Assembly: GCF_048820935.1 (NCBI RefSeq)
Contig: NZ_JBMERD010000001.1
Coordinates: 186,001 to 250,000 of the forward strand
Source of the DNA: Algicoccus sp048820935
GTDB lineage: Bacteria > Pseudomonadota > Gammaproteobacteria > Burkholderiales > Burkholderiaceae_B
Direction of reading: 5' to 3'
DNA: 64,000 bases
Shown here one piece after another: positions 35,196 to 43,174 of the stretch (position 1 is the first letter of the stretch; each line of letters begins with the position of its first letter). The notes under the pieces are model-generated. The model was not told the origin of the DNA. It worked only from the letters and a program-made list of their open reading frames with translations, and made no database searches. A program made the translations under genes and the position numbers.

Positions 35196-36218
35196 TTATT
35201 CTCCCAACGGCGCTTGCCAGCAAGCGACACGATGGTGCTGGCCCAACATTTGCATGGGCGGTGCCTCAGCTTGGCACTGCGCCGTGGCCAGTGGGCAACG
35301 CGGATGAAACTGACAACCCGTCGGTCTGTTCGAAGGGTCAGGAATCTGTCCACCAATGGAAGGCAAACGTGCGCCACTCAGATCGAGTGTGGGTGAAGCC
35401 GCCAACAAACCCACTGAGTACGGGTGTTGAGGAGTTTGAAACAAGGTTTTGACACTCGCTTCTTCAACGATACGCCCTGAATACATCACCGCCACGCGGT
35501 GCGCGACTTCAGCCACCACACTTAAGTCGTGGGTGATAAACAAGACCGCAATCCCGGTGCTCTCATGTAAATCGCGTAATAAATCTAAAATCTGCGCCTG
35601 AATTGTCACATCCAGTGCGGTTGTGATTTCATCGGCAATCAGCAACTTGGGCTGACAGGCCAGCGCCATGGCAATCATGACGCGCTGACACATTCCACCT
35701 GACAACTTATACGGGTATTCATCAAAACGTCGACCCGGATCAGGAATGCCCACCCGACGCAACATTTCAATGGCACGCTCTTTGGCTTGTGCCGGTGTGT
35801 CGTTGGTATGGGTACGAATGAGCTCAACGATTTGATGACCCACGGTATAGGTTGGATGCAAAGATGTCATCGGCTCCTGAAACACCGTGGAAATGTCTTT
35901 ACCACGTAAACCTCGTAAAGTTTGCGCAGAAGCTTTGAGTAAGTCTTGGCCTTCAAATAGAATTTCACCACTGACAATTCGGGCAGGTGGACTGGCCAAA
36001 AGCCGATTGATGTTCAGTGCCGTGACACTTTTACCCGATCCAGACTCACCCACCAAGGCCAGCGTTTCGCCACGATGAATATCAAAACTGACATCGTCGA
36101 GCACATTGACTTCACCCGAAGAAGTCATGAAATTGACGGTCAGATTCTTAACTTGCAGCAAGGGTTGAGCTGCAGAATCTTTTGTGGATGAATGAGAGGA
36201 ATTAACGTAGCCGGTCAT
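35196..36218 (-). CDS. Peptide ABC transporter ATP-binding protein (DppD/OppD-like)
   Basis: 340 residues from ATG 36218; the longer open frame to 36323 only copies dppC coding sequence in another frame. Walker A GESGSGKSVTALN, signature LSGGMCQRVMIAMALA and LLIADEITTALDVT are all intact; the Q-loop is at FQEPMTSLHP. The C-terminal GCQFHPRCPLATAQCQAEAP is the oligopeptide-family cysteine motif. Its start overlaps the end of the permease gene by 17 bases, indicating tight coupling. Confidence 0.93.
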   Translation of the reverse strand: MTGYVNSSHSSTKDSAAQPLLQVKNLTVNFMTSSGEVNVLDDVSFDIHRGETLALVGESGSGKSVTALNINRLLASPPARIVSGEILFEGQDLLKASAQTLRGLRGKDISTVFQEPMTSLHPTYTVGHQIVELIRTHTNDTPAQAKERAIEMLRRVGIPDPGRRFDEYPYKLSGGMCQRVMIAMALACQPKLLIADEITTALDVTIQAQILDLLRDLHESTGIAVLFITHDLSVVAEVAHRVAVMYSGRIVEEASVKTLFQTPQHPYSVGLLAASPTLDLSGARLPSIGGQIPDPSNRPTGCQFHPRCPLATAQCQAEAPPMQMLGQHHRVACWQAPLGE

Positions 36219-37116
36219 GCTTAGGATCCAGTTTGTCGCGTGTCCAGTCGGCAACCAAGTTGGCACAAAGCACCAGCAGCACCAATGCCAAACCTGGCAT
36301 GATAGTTGACCACCAGTGACCACCTAATAGATATTGATACTCTTGAGCAATTCGCAAGCCTAGTGACGGCGTGCTCACTGACACACCCAGTCCCAGAAAG
36401 GACAAGGTCGCAGCAAGCTCAATTACGCGTGGAATATCCACAGAAATCTGCACCAAAATGGGGTTAAACACGTTGGGCAAAATGTGTCTGAACAAGATTC
36501 TTGAGTCTGAGCAGCCAATTGTTTTAGCGGCTTTGACATAGGTTTTAGAGGCTTCAGCCAACACACTGGCACGTGTGATTCGGGCATATTGCGCCCAGCC
36601 CACTACACCAATAATCAGAATCAACTTCCAGAGGCCTTGTCCAAAAATCGCCATCGCACCCAAGGCAATCATGACTGTGGGCAACGACAATTGAATGTCC
36701 ACGCCACGCATCAAAATGGTTTCAAGTCGTCCACCCGAAAAGTAACCGGCCACCAGACCTGCTAGAACGCCTAACACCACACTGATTGTGACGGCCACAA
36801 TACCCACCAGAATACTGATACGCAAACCGTACAAAATCGCAGAAAACACATCTCGGCCTAACGAGTCGGCTCCGAAGATAAATTCCCAGTCACCCCCTTC
36901 CATCCACACAGGCGGATTAAAGCGACTAAAAATGTCCTGCTCCAACGGGTCATGCGGTGCAATGACTGGGGCTAGTACTGCGGCAAGTACCAAGATCAGC
37001 AACAAGCCCAGTGAGAACCAAGGCAAACGGGCGCGACGTGGTGCGCGCACCTTCTTTTTAGGTGCATCGGCCATATCCGCTGCGTTCGATGTTGTTGTCG
37101 ACACTTTAGCGTTCAT
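36202..37116 (-). CDS. Peptide ABC transporter permease (DppC/OppC-like)
   Basis: 304 residues from ATG 37116, overlapping the dppB-like gene by 11 bases. About six helices; the N-terminal OppC segment (APVIAPHDPLEQDIFSRFNPP) precedes the core, and the ATPase-contact EAA loop is EASKTYVKAAKTIGCSDSRILFRHILPN near 205. The basic leader KKKVRAPRRAR suggests a cytoplasmic N-terminus. It forms the channel with the DppB-like subunit. Confidence 0.92.
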   Translation of the reverse strand: MNAKVSTTTSNAADMADAPKKKVRAPRRARLPWFSLGLLLILVLAAVLAPVIAPHDPLEQDIFSRFNPPVWMEGGDWEFIFGADSLGRDVFSAILYGLRISILVGIVAVTISVVLGVLAGLVAGYFSGGRLETILMRGVDIQLSLPTVMIALGAMAIFGQGLWKLILIIGVVGWAQYARITRASVLAEASKTYVKAAKTIGCSDSRILFRHILPNVFNPILVQISVDIPRVIELAATLSFLGLGVSVSTPSLGLRIAQEYQYLLGGHWWSTIMPGLALVLLVLCANLVADWTRDKLDPKHDRLR

Positions 37117-38026
37117 TGCGCACCCTCGGATCGACAAGTCCGTACGCCAGATCCACCAGCGCATTAATGACGTTAAAAAGAATGGCCACGATCGCGATAT
37201 ATGACAAGATGATTGGGTAGTCCAAACGATACAGTGAGCTCAACGCCAAACTGTTCATACCTGGAATGGCAAAAATGGTTTCTGTCACCACGGCACCGGC
37301 CAGTAACTGACCAAACTGCAAACCGAAAACAGTGACAAATGGAATTAATGCGGTGCGTAAAGCATGTTTGAGCACCACCACGCGCTCATTTAGCCCTTTG
37401 GCACGCGCAGTCCGCACGTAATCCGAATCCAGCACATCCAGTAAGCTTGCGCGGATCATGCGCGTAAAGAGCGCAATCCTGAAAAAGGCCAACGTAAAGG
37501 CCGGCAAGATGTAATGAGAAAACGATCCAATCCCTGATGAGGGGAGCCATTTGAGTTCCACACTAAATAGAAAGATCAGCAAGATCCCTAAAAAGAACGT
37601 CGGAACCGATGAACCCAATACCGATAGCCAGCGCAGTACATGATCCAGTGGCGAATTTACGTAGACTGCGGCGAATACCCCGAACGGGATACTAAAGCCC
37701 ACCGCAATCACCACGGACAACAGCACCAGTTTTAAAGTCACCGGGAACCGTTCGGCAACCATCGGGAATGCGGACGTCTTACTGTAGTAAGACACGCCCA
37801 GATCCCCTTTGGTCAAGCCCTGCAAAAACCGTCCGTACTGGACGTGCAATGGTTGATCCAAACCGAGGTGCGACCGCATCGCTTCACGGTCGATTTGATT
37901 CATCTCGGGAGGTGCCAATACATCAATTGGATCACCACTGAGGTGGATCAACCCAAAAATCAGCGTCAGAACAATCCAGATGCTAATAACAGCTGAGATG
38001 ATCCTTCTCAGAGCAAGTGCCCACAT
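37106..38026 (-). CDS. Peptide ABC transporter permease (DppB/OppB-like)
   Basis: 306 residues, six helices, beginning MWALALRRIISAVISIWIVLTLIFGLIHLSGDPIDVL as usual for DppB. The EAA loop is DVLDSDYVRTARAKGLNERVVVLKHALRTALIP near 205. It lies 15 bp after the binding-protein gene and is the second gene of the operon. Polarity from the nonsense codon in that gene might lower its expression. Confidence 0.93.
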   Translation of the reverse strand: MWALALRRIISAVISIWIVLTLIFGLIHLSGDPIDVLAPPEMNQIDREAMRSHLGLDQPLHVQYGRFLQGLTKGDLGVSYYSKTSAFPMVAERFPVTLKLVLLSVVIAVGFSIPFGVFAAVYVNSPLDHVLRWLSVLGSSVPTFFLGILLIFLFSVELKWLPSSGIGSFSHYILPAFTLAFFRIALFTRMIRASLLDVLDSDYVRTARAKGLNERVVVLKHALRTALIPFVTVFGLQFGQLLAGAVVTETIFAIPGMNSLALSSLYRLDYPIILSYIAIVAILFNVINALVDLAYGLVDPRVRNER

Positions 38027-38041
38027 AACAATGATCCGTTA

Positions 38042-39658
38042 TCAGTACTTGGATTCCATTTCCCAGGACAGCACAATACCGTCGGGTCTGGGTTTCCACA
38101 CGATGTGTTTGTTCATCGCACCCACTTCGCTCTGGAAGTACAGCGGCAGATACGCATAATCTTCTTCGATCGCGATGGCGTAGGCCTGACGGATCAAGTC
38201 ATTGCGCTTGTCGCTGTCAAACGTATTGGATGCTTCGTTAATAATCGCATCGGCTTTGGGATTGCAATAACGAATAAAGTTCATCACGCCCAGACCTTTG
38301 CTCGCATCGGGGCAATGGAAAACACTCTTCCAAGTCGACAAGGATGCGGTGTTACCCCAACCCAGCAGATACATAGAGGAGTTGAACTTACGCAACACCG
38401 ATGACAAATACACGGTCATTGGAACGGCTTCCACATCGACTTTAACATCGGCTTTTTTCAGGAAACCACCAATCGCCTGTGCAACCAGTGAATCGTACAT
38501 ATAACGGTCGTTAGGTGAATCAAAACGCACCGTCAAACCATCTTTGTAACCAGCTTTTTCGAGCAATTCCTTACTTTGTTTGGGATCATAAGGAATTGGT
38601 GCAACGTCTTTGTTGAAAGCGGCTGAGCTTGGTGGCAAGAACTGAGCAGAGACAGCCACCGCGCCGTCAAACAGCTTGGATGCGATCAGTTCACGGTCAA
38701 TCCCCAAGCTAATGGCTTTACGCACGTTGGGGTCCATGAAGGGGTTTTTGTCTTTGACGTTGGTACCTGGTGAGACACCGTCGTGATAATCCAGCCCGAG
38801 ATACATAATGCGACGACCCGGATCCATTTCAATCTTCAAGCTATCGTCACCACGAATTCGTTCAAAGTCTGAAGGTGCAATGCCTTCAGTGACTTGGGAT
38901 TCACCCGAAATCAAAGAAGCTACACGGGTTGAGTTGTTTGGAATTTTTTGCAAACGAACGTGTTTAAAGTCAGGCTGATCACCCCAGAAACCTTCCCAAG
39001 CGGTCAGTTCCAAGTAATCGTCTGTTTGCCATTTCACGAATTTGTAAGGACCCGTGCCGATCGGGTTGGTCATGAATTTGTCACGACCCATTTCTTCGAT
39101 CATTTTTTCTGGCATCACAACCACGTTGGTCAATGAAACCGGAAAGACAGGGTTAGGTACATCAAAGTTCACGAGCAATGTGTGATCATCAACTACTTCG
39201 TAGCCGGATACGCCCGAGACGTACACTTGCATTTGTGAAATGGGGTTTTTAAGCGTATCCATGATGGACAAGCCCACATCTTCAGCCGTCATGGGTGTGC
39301 CATCGTGGAATTTGACGCCTTCACGAATGGTCAGTTTCTACTGTTTTGGATTGATGTTTTCCCAGGCGGTGGCAATACGGGGACCGAGTGTGCCGTTATT
39401 GTCTAAGTGCACAATGGTGTCAAAGATATGACGCTGCCATGAATAGGCAACTGTCACAGAGCGAGAAACCGGATCCAGTGAGTCTGCGCCCCCTTGAAAC
39501 GCCACAACCAGTGGTTGCTGCGCCGAATCACCGGGTGCAGCATTAGCATTCCACGCCATTCCCAAGCACGCCAGTGCAGAGCAAACAGCTGCCGCACGAA
39601 TTTTAGGGACAAAGCGCGATGCAGATGTTTGTCTCTGGTGGTTAATTTCAAACCCCAT
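38042..39658 (-). pseudogene. Peptide-binding protein gene interrupted by an in-frame TAG
   Basis: From ATG 39658 (AGGAG in front) the frame encodes a signal peptide (SALACLGMAWNANA) and the start of an SBP family 5 protein (LVVAFQGGADSLDPVSRSVTVAYSWQRHIFDTIVHLD). Codon 107, at 39340-39338, is TAG, after which the same frame continues without shift for 430 codons (KLTIREGVKFHDGTPMTAEDV to the family C-terminus). In relatives this place reads xxWxFxLRxGVKFHDG, so a TGG to TAG change is the simplest cause. The stop removes nearly all of the protein; re-initiation at ATG 39292 would lack the signal peptide. A sequencing error or amber suppression are alternatives. Confidence 0.85.
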
Positions 39659-40031
39659 AATGCTCTCCTTTTGGTTCAAATACAGGCTATTCAAGGTGCC
39701 AGTTGTTGAAAACTGACCGATAAACGATTCTGTAAACGTGGGTTTATAGCATGCTCACATTAACTGATAGTGACAACCCTACAACAGTCACTAAGATCAG
39801 TGCGGTGTACAAGCTATTTCTGAGTAAGCCTACACCCAAAAGTCAGTTAATTTAAGCTTCTCTGAAACGGCGAGACAAGAAAAAGGCAGATCGCGCAGAT
39901 CTGCCAAAGAAAAAGTCATTTTCGATCATGCCTAGATTGGCATCGTGAATTTTTTAAAATCTAGAGAACATGCTGGATTTCTTGCTGCAAAATCACCACC
40001 ACATCATAAAAAACCAACAAATTCTTGCTTA
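39659..40031. other. Intergenic region upstream of the peptide operon
   Basis: 373 bp without a gene. It contains the promoter zone of the peptide transporter operon and the terminator of the thioesterase gene at 39885-39905. I see no clear operator. Confidence 0.4.
39885..39905 (-). terminator. Terminator after the thioesterase gene
   Basis: GGCAGATC (39885-39892) and GATCTGCC (39898-39905) form the stem; on the reverse strand TTTTTC follows directly. It lies 126 bp past the stop of the thioesterase gene. Confidence 0.65.
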
Positions 40032-40457
40032 TCATTCTTGTTTAAGCGCCATCCAAGTGGCCGTCGCCACAGCCAGCACAGTGCCGTCTTCATCCATTAA
40101 GGTGGATTTCAGAAAAGAAATCGTGCGCCCGCGCCGAACCACTTCACCACGACACTGCAGTCGCCCTGCCCGCACAGCTTTAACGTACTGGGTTTTCATT
40201 TCCAGTGTTGTGCCCGTGATCCCAAAACGTTTCAGCAAATGCCCCATGGAGATATCCATAACGGTTGCGATAATGCCACCGTGAACCGTACCTTGTGGAT
40301 TAAACATGAACTCTTTCACATCGAAAGAAATCAGACAGGTCTCGTCCGGATACTCAAAAGACATCCCCAAAAACCGTGCCAGAAAGAAATTTTCGAACTC
40401 TGGTTTCTGGGTTTGCATGGCCAGTTCAAAGGCGGCGACGGTTTGCTGCTCATCCAT
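40032..40457 (-). CDS. PaaI-family hotdog thioesterase
   Basis: 141 residues with the hotdog signature FNPQGTVHGGIIATVMDISMG (near 52-72) and the second half TLEMKTQYVKAVRAGRLQCRGEVVRRGRTISFLKSTLMDEDG. Such enzymes hydrolyse acyl-CoA thioesters as tetramers; substrates range from phenylacetyl-CoA to medium-chain acyl-CoA. AAAGGAG-like sequence lies before ATG 40457. No paa genes are nearby, so the substrate is open. Confidence 0.88.
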   Translation of the reverse strand: MDEQQTVAAFELAMQTQKPEFENFFLARFLGMSFEYPDETCLISFDVKEFMFNPQGTVHGGIIATVMDISMGHLLKRFGITGTTLEMKTQYVKAVRAGRLQCRGEVVRRGRTISFLKSTLMDEDGTVLAVATATWMALKQE

Positions 40458-40576
40458 CTAAAAGGCTCCTTCACACTCATCACAAAGGTAGTTGCGCACA
40501 CAAACATCGCTTAAACTTAGAATTCATGTGCGCACTCGAGCCGTGAAGATAGCACGTTGTGCGGGTCAGCAACTGT

Positions 40577-41614
40577 TCACTGGAACTGATTCAGGCCCTT
40601 ACTCAGCGAAGCCACCTTTTCAAACCCCGCCTGCTCCAGAATATTGGCAGCCAATGCTGAGCGTCGTCCTGAACGACAAACAGTGACAATTGGCTTGTCT
40701 TTCGGGATCTCGTCCAAACGATCGCGCAAGACATCCAACGCAATGTGCTGATCCACGAGTGTTGGGGCAATCGCGCAATCTTTGGCTTCATTCTCTAGAC
40801 GCACATCGAGCACACGCACTTCACTGCGATGCTGCTCCAGCCAGATCGCATCAATCTCAGGCACACCGGCATAAGTGATTTGCACATCGCCCCAGTTCGG
40901 CACATGCGGCATGTGACCGTCTTGCGGCTCACCACTGCGCAAGTTCGCTGGGACTGCTTCATCAATCATTTTGGGGTGCGGCAAACGCATGGCCATCATG
41001 TATTGCACAAAGTCAGTTTCGTTGGCACCGGCTCCGACTCGGGCGTTATAGGCTTTTTCTTCACCAATCGTACTCATGGTGCGACCGTTGTAGTCGTGTG
41101 CGGGATAGACCTTGCATTGGTCAGGCAAAGTAAAGAGCTTTTCCGTGATGGACGCAAACAAACGGTGAGCACTACCCTGCTGAAAGTCACTCCGACCACA
41201 GCCCCGAATCAAGAGCGTGTCACCGGTAAAGACCATGGACCGATCTTCTGTCACAAAGCTCATACACCCATCGGTGTGACCAGGTGTGGAAAGTGCAGTT
41301 AACGTCACACCTTGCACACCAAACTTTTGTCCGTCTTCAAGGGGTAAATCCACGTGTTTGGCGTTAATCACCTTAGCTGACGCAATCTGACAACCTGTTT
41401 TCTCTTTTAACAACCAAGCGGCTGTAATGTGGTCGGCATGCGCGTGCGTATCGACAGCGAGCTTAAGGGTTAAATCTAGCTCACGCAGCAAGGCCAAATC
41501 ACGGTTAGTCTGACCAAACACCGGATCAATCAGGATCGCTTCACGGCTTTTTTCATCGGCCAACAGATAGGTAAACGTCGAAGACGTCGTATCAAACAAT
41601 TGTCTAAAAACCAT
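40577..41614 (-). CDS. Persulfide dioxygenase-rhodanese fusion (Blh/ETHE1-PRF type)
   Basis: 345 residues. Residues 1-~235 are an ETHE1-type metallo-beta-lactamase fold with THAHADHITAA near 56-66, STPGHTDGCMSF near 109 and FTGDTLLIRGCGRSDFQ near 128, which bind one non-heme iron. Residues ~250-345 are a rhodanese domain with the active cysteine at Cys313 in VTVCRSGRRSAL. Proteins with this order are known to oxidise glutathione persulfide to sulfite and to move sulfane sulfur onto thiols, yielding thiosulfate. It is divergent from a TlpA-like gene, with a palindrome between them. It fits the sulfur theme set by sat and the tetrathionate reductase. Confidence 0.92.
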   Translation of the reverse strand: MVFRQLFDTTSSTFTYLLADEKSREAILIDPVFGQTNRDLALLRELDLTLKLAVDTHAHADHITAAWLLKEKTGCQIASAKVINAKHVDLPLEDGQKFGVQGVTLTALSTPGHTDGCMSFVTEDRSMVFTGDTLLIRGCGRSDFQQGSAHRLFASITEKLFTLPDQCKVYPAHDYNGRTMSTIGEEKAYNARVGAGANETDFVQYMMAMRLPHPKMIDEAVPANLRSGEPQDGHMPHVPNWGDVQITYAGVPEIDAIWLEQHRSEVRVLDVRLENEAKDCAIAPTLVDQHIALDVLRDRLDEIPKDKPIVTVCRSGRRSALAANILEQAGFEKVASLSKGLNQFQ

Positions 41615-41712
41615 CTCGAATCCTCTTCAAAGAAATTCTGCAGTTGTCTGCATGGCCAGCACGATTCAAGCCGTCTGACTTCGTAGAACATCAACTGGTT
41701 CACTCACTGTAT

Positions 41713-41732
41713 AATATACTTAACTGTATATT
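41713..41732. promoter_or_regulatory. Dyad AATATAC-N6-GTATATT between the persulfide genes
   Basis: Perfect 7-bp arms lie at 41713-41719 and 41726-41732. Its right arm overlaps a forward -35 hexamer TTGACA (41731-41736; weak -10 GATACG at 41754-41759) and the dyad covers the TATTAT-like -10 region of the reverse promoter. One repressor here would block both divergent genes, as ArsR-type sulfide sensors (BigR/SqrR) do elsewhere; no such gene is adjacent. Confidence 0.55.
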
Positions 41733-41794
41733 GACAATGATTCATTTGCAACTGATACGCTAACATAGTCTTTTACTGAACACTGGAGTTTCTT

Positions 41795-42607
41795 TTGGAG
41801 CAAACACTTCGTCTGGGTCCGATCGCCATCTCATTTGAAGCCCTCATCTGGATGGTGTCCTTCTGGATCGCTTTCTGGTTATGTGTCCGAATTTCCAAAC
41901 GGCACAATGTCGATCTGGGCCGAACTTTCAGTGTGTTGATGCTCATTGGGATCGTCAGTGCGCGCCTTGGCTTTGTCTTGCAAGCCCCTGTTCATTACGC
42001 GCAATCACCCCTTTCTATTTTTAATATCCGTGATGGCGGTTGGTCACCTTGGAGTGGCTTTATTGTTACTGGGATCTTCCTATCCATCTTAGCCATTCGG
42101 CATTCACCTAAGTTTCGGCCATTACTGGCTGGAACGCTTGCGGTACTGGTGGTTGGTCAAGGTGCCAGCTTTTTGTTGGATCAGAACAAACCATCGACTA
42201 CTCCACTAGAAACAATGACCTTCGTTCATTTGGATGGCACACCGACCACACTGAATTTAGGCATAGGCAAAGCCACTGTGATTAATCTTTGGGCAAGCTG
42301 GTGTCCGCCTTGCGTGCGTGAAATGCCGGCATTGGAACAAGCACAAAATGATTTTCCGGATGTCGAGTTCGTGTTTCTCAATCAGGGAGAGAACCCTGCA
42401 CAAATCACAAACTTTTTAAATCATCACAATTTGCAACTCGATCACCTGATTGTCGACCCTCGTTCAGCCAGCTCTCAGCAATATTCGGGAGGCTTATTGC
42501 CGACCACGCTCTTTATTGATGCGCAAGGTCAGATTCAATCCATCCGAATGGGTGAACTGTCTTTAGCGAGTCTTGCCCAGCGTTTGCGTGACCTAGTATC
42601 CAAATAG
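41795..42607 (+). CDS. Membrane-anchored TlpA-like thiol-disulfide oxidoreductase with an Lgt-like N-terminal domain
   Basis: 270 residues from TTG 41795, supported by GGAG at 41785-41788 and the lack of an upstream ATG. Residues 1-~125 hold about four helices whose middle part (GIVSARLGFVLQ, then SIFNIRDGGWSPWSGFI) resembles prolipoprotein diacylglyceryl transferase Lgt (GARLGH..., ...GGMSFHGGLI) but is too short to be a working Lgt. Residues ~140-270 are a thioredoxin-fold TlpA/ResA domain with WASWCPPC; the redox cysteines are Cys170 and Cys173, and the cis-proline segment is GGLLPTTLFID. It should face the periplasm and reduce disulfides. Divergence from the persulfide dioxygenase suggests a role in sulfane sulfur handling, which is inference. 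Confidence 0.8.
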   Translation: MEQTLRLGPIAISFEALIWMVSFWIAFWLCVRISKRHNVDLGRTFSVLMLIGIVSARLGFVLQAPVHYAQSPLSIFNIRDGGWSPWSGFIVTGIFLSILAIRHSPKFRPLLAGTLAVLVVGQGASFLLDQNKPSTTPLETMTFVHLDGTPTTLNLGIGKATVINLWASWCPPCVREMPALEQAQNDFPDVEFVFLNQGENPAQITNFLNHHNLQLDHLIVDPRSASSQQYSGGLLPTTLFIDAQGQIQSIRMGELSLASLAQRLRDLVSK

Positions 42608-42709
42608 ACACAAGTTTCGAGTCTTGGACTTCTTCCGAAAAAGCAGGCGAATAACAAACAACAAACAGACAAAAGCAAAACAAACAGGAAGAAAAAAGTA
42701 AGCACAAAA

Positions 42710-42754
42710 AAGCTCGCCAGCTTTGTAACCTCTCGGTACAAAACTGGCGAGCTT
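42710..42754 (-). terminator. Terminator after ppiC
   Basis: AAGCTCGCCAG (42710-42720) pairs with CTGGCGAGCTT (42744-42754), with further inner pairing. On the reverse strand TTTTTT follows. It may also serve the convergent TlpA-like gene. Confidence 0.8.
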
Positions 42755-42803
42755 AGCAGAACTAACGGTTTAATCGAGTCTTAGAGAAACCCGATCCATC
42801 CAT

Positions 42804-43085
42804 TTAGTCCTGACGTTCTGTGACTTCCAGCAGATGGTAGCCAAACTGGGTTTTAACAGGTCCCTGGACCACACCAACGGGGGCGCTAAAGACCACTGTG
42901 TCAAACTCAGGAACCATCACACCGCGTCCGAAGCTACCCAGATCACCGCCATCACGGCCAGATGGGCAGCGTGAGTGGGCTTTGGCGACATCGGCAAAAT
43001 CCGCACCGTTCTCAATCTCGGTTTTCAGTTGATTGCACTGTTCTTCAGTTTCAACCAGAATGTGGCGTGCACTTGCTTGTGTCAT
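42804..43085 (-). CDS. ppiC: Parvulin-type peptidyl-prolyl isomerase
   Basis: 93 residues, a stand-alone PpiC domain: ASARHILVETEEQCNQLKTEIENGADFADVAKAHSRCPSGRDGGDLGSFGRGVMVPEFDTVVF and GYHLLEVTER are the family blocks. It has no signal peptide or anchor, so it acts in the cytoplasm on prolyl bonds. Single gene with its own terminator. Confidence 0.93.
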   Translation of the reverse strand: MTQASARHILVETEEQCNQLKTEIENGADFADVAKAHSRCPSGRDGGDLGSFGRGVMVPEFDTVVFSAPVGVVQGPVKTQFGYHLLEVTERQD

Positions 43086-43174
43086 GTTTACTCAACCTTT
43101 TTATTGCAATAAAAATCACAGTGTACCTGAGTGAGCCTAGACATTCAGCCAGCCCAAGCACTCATCCCAAAAAC

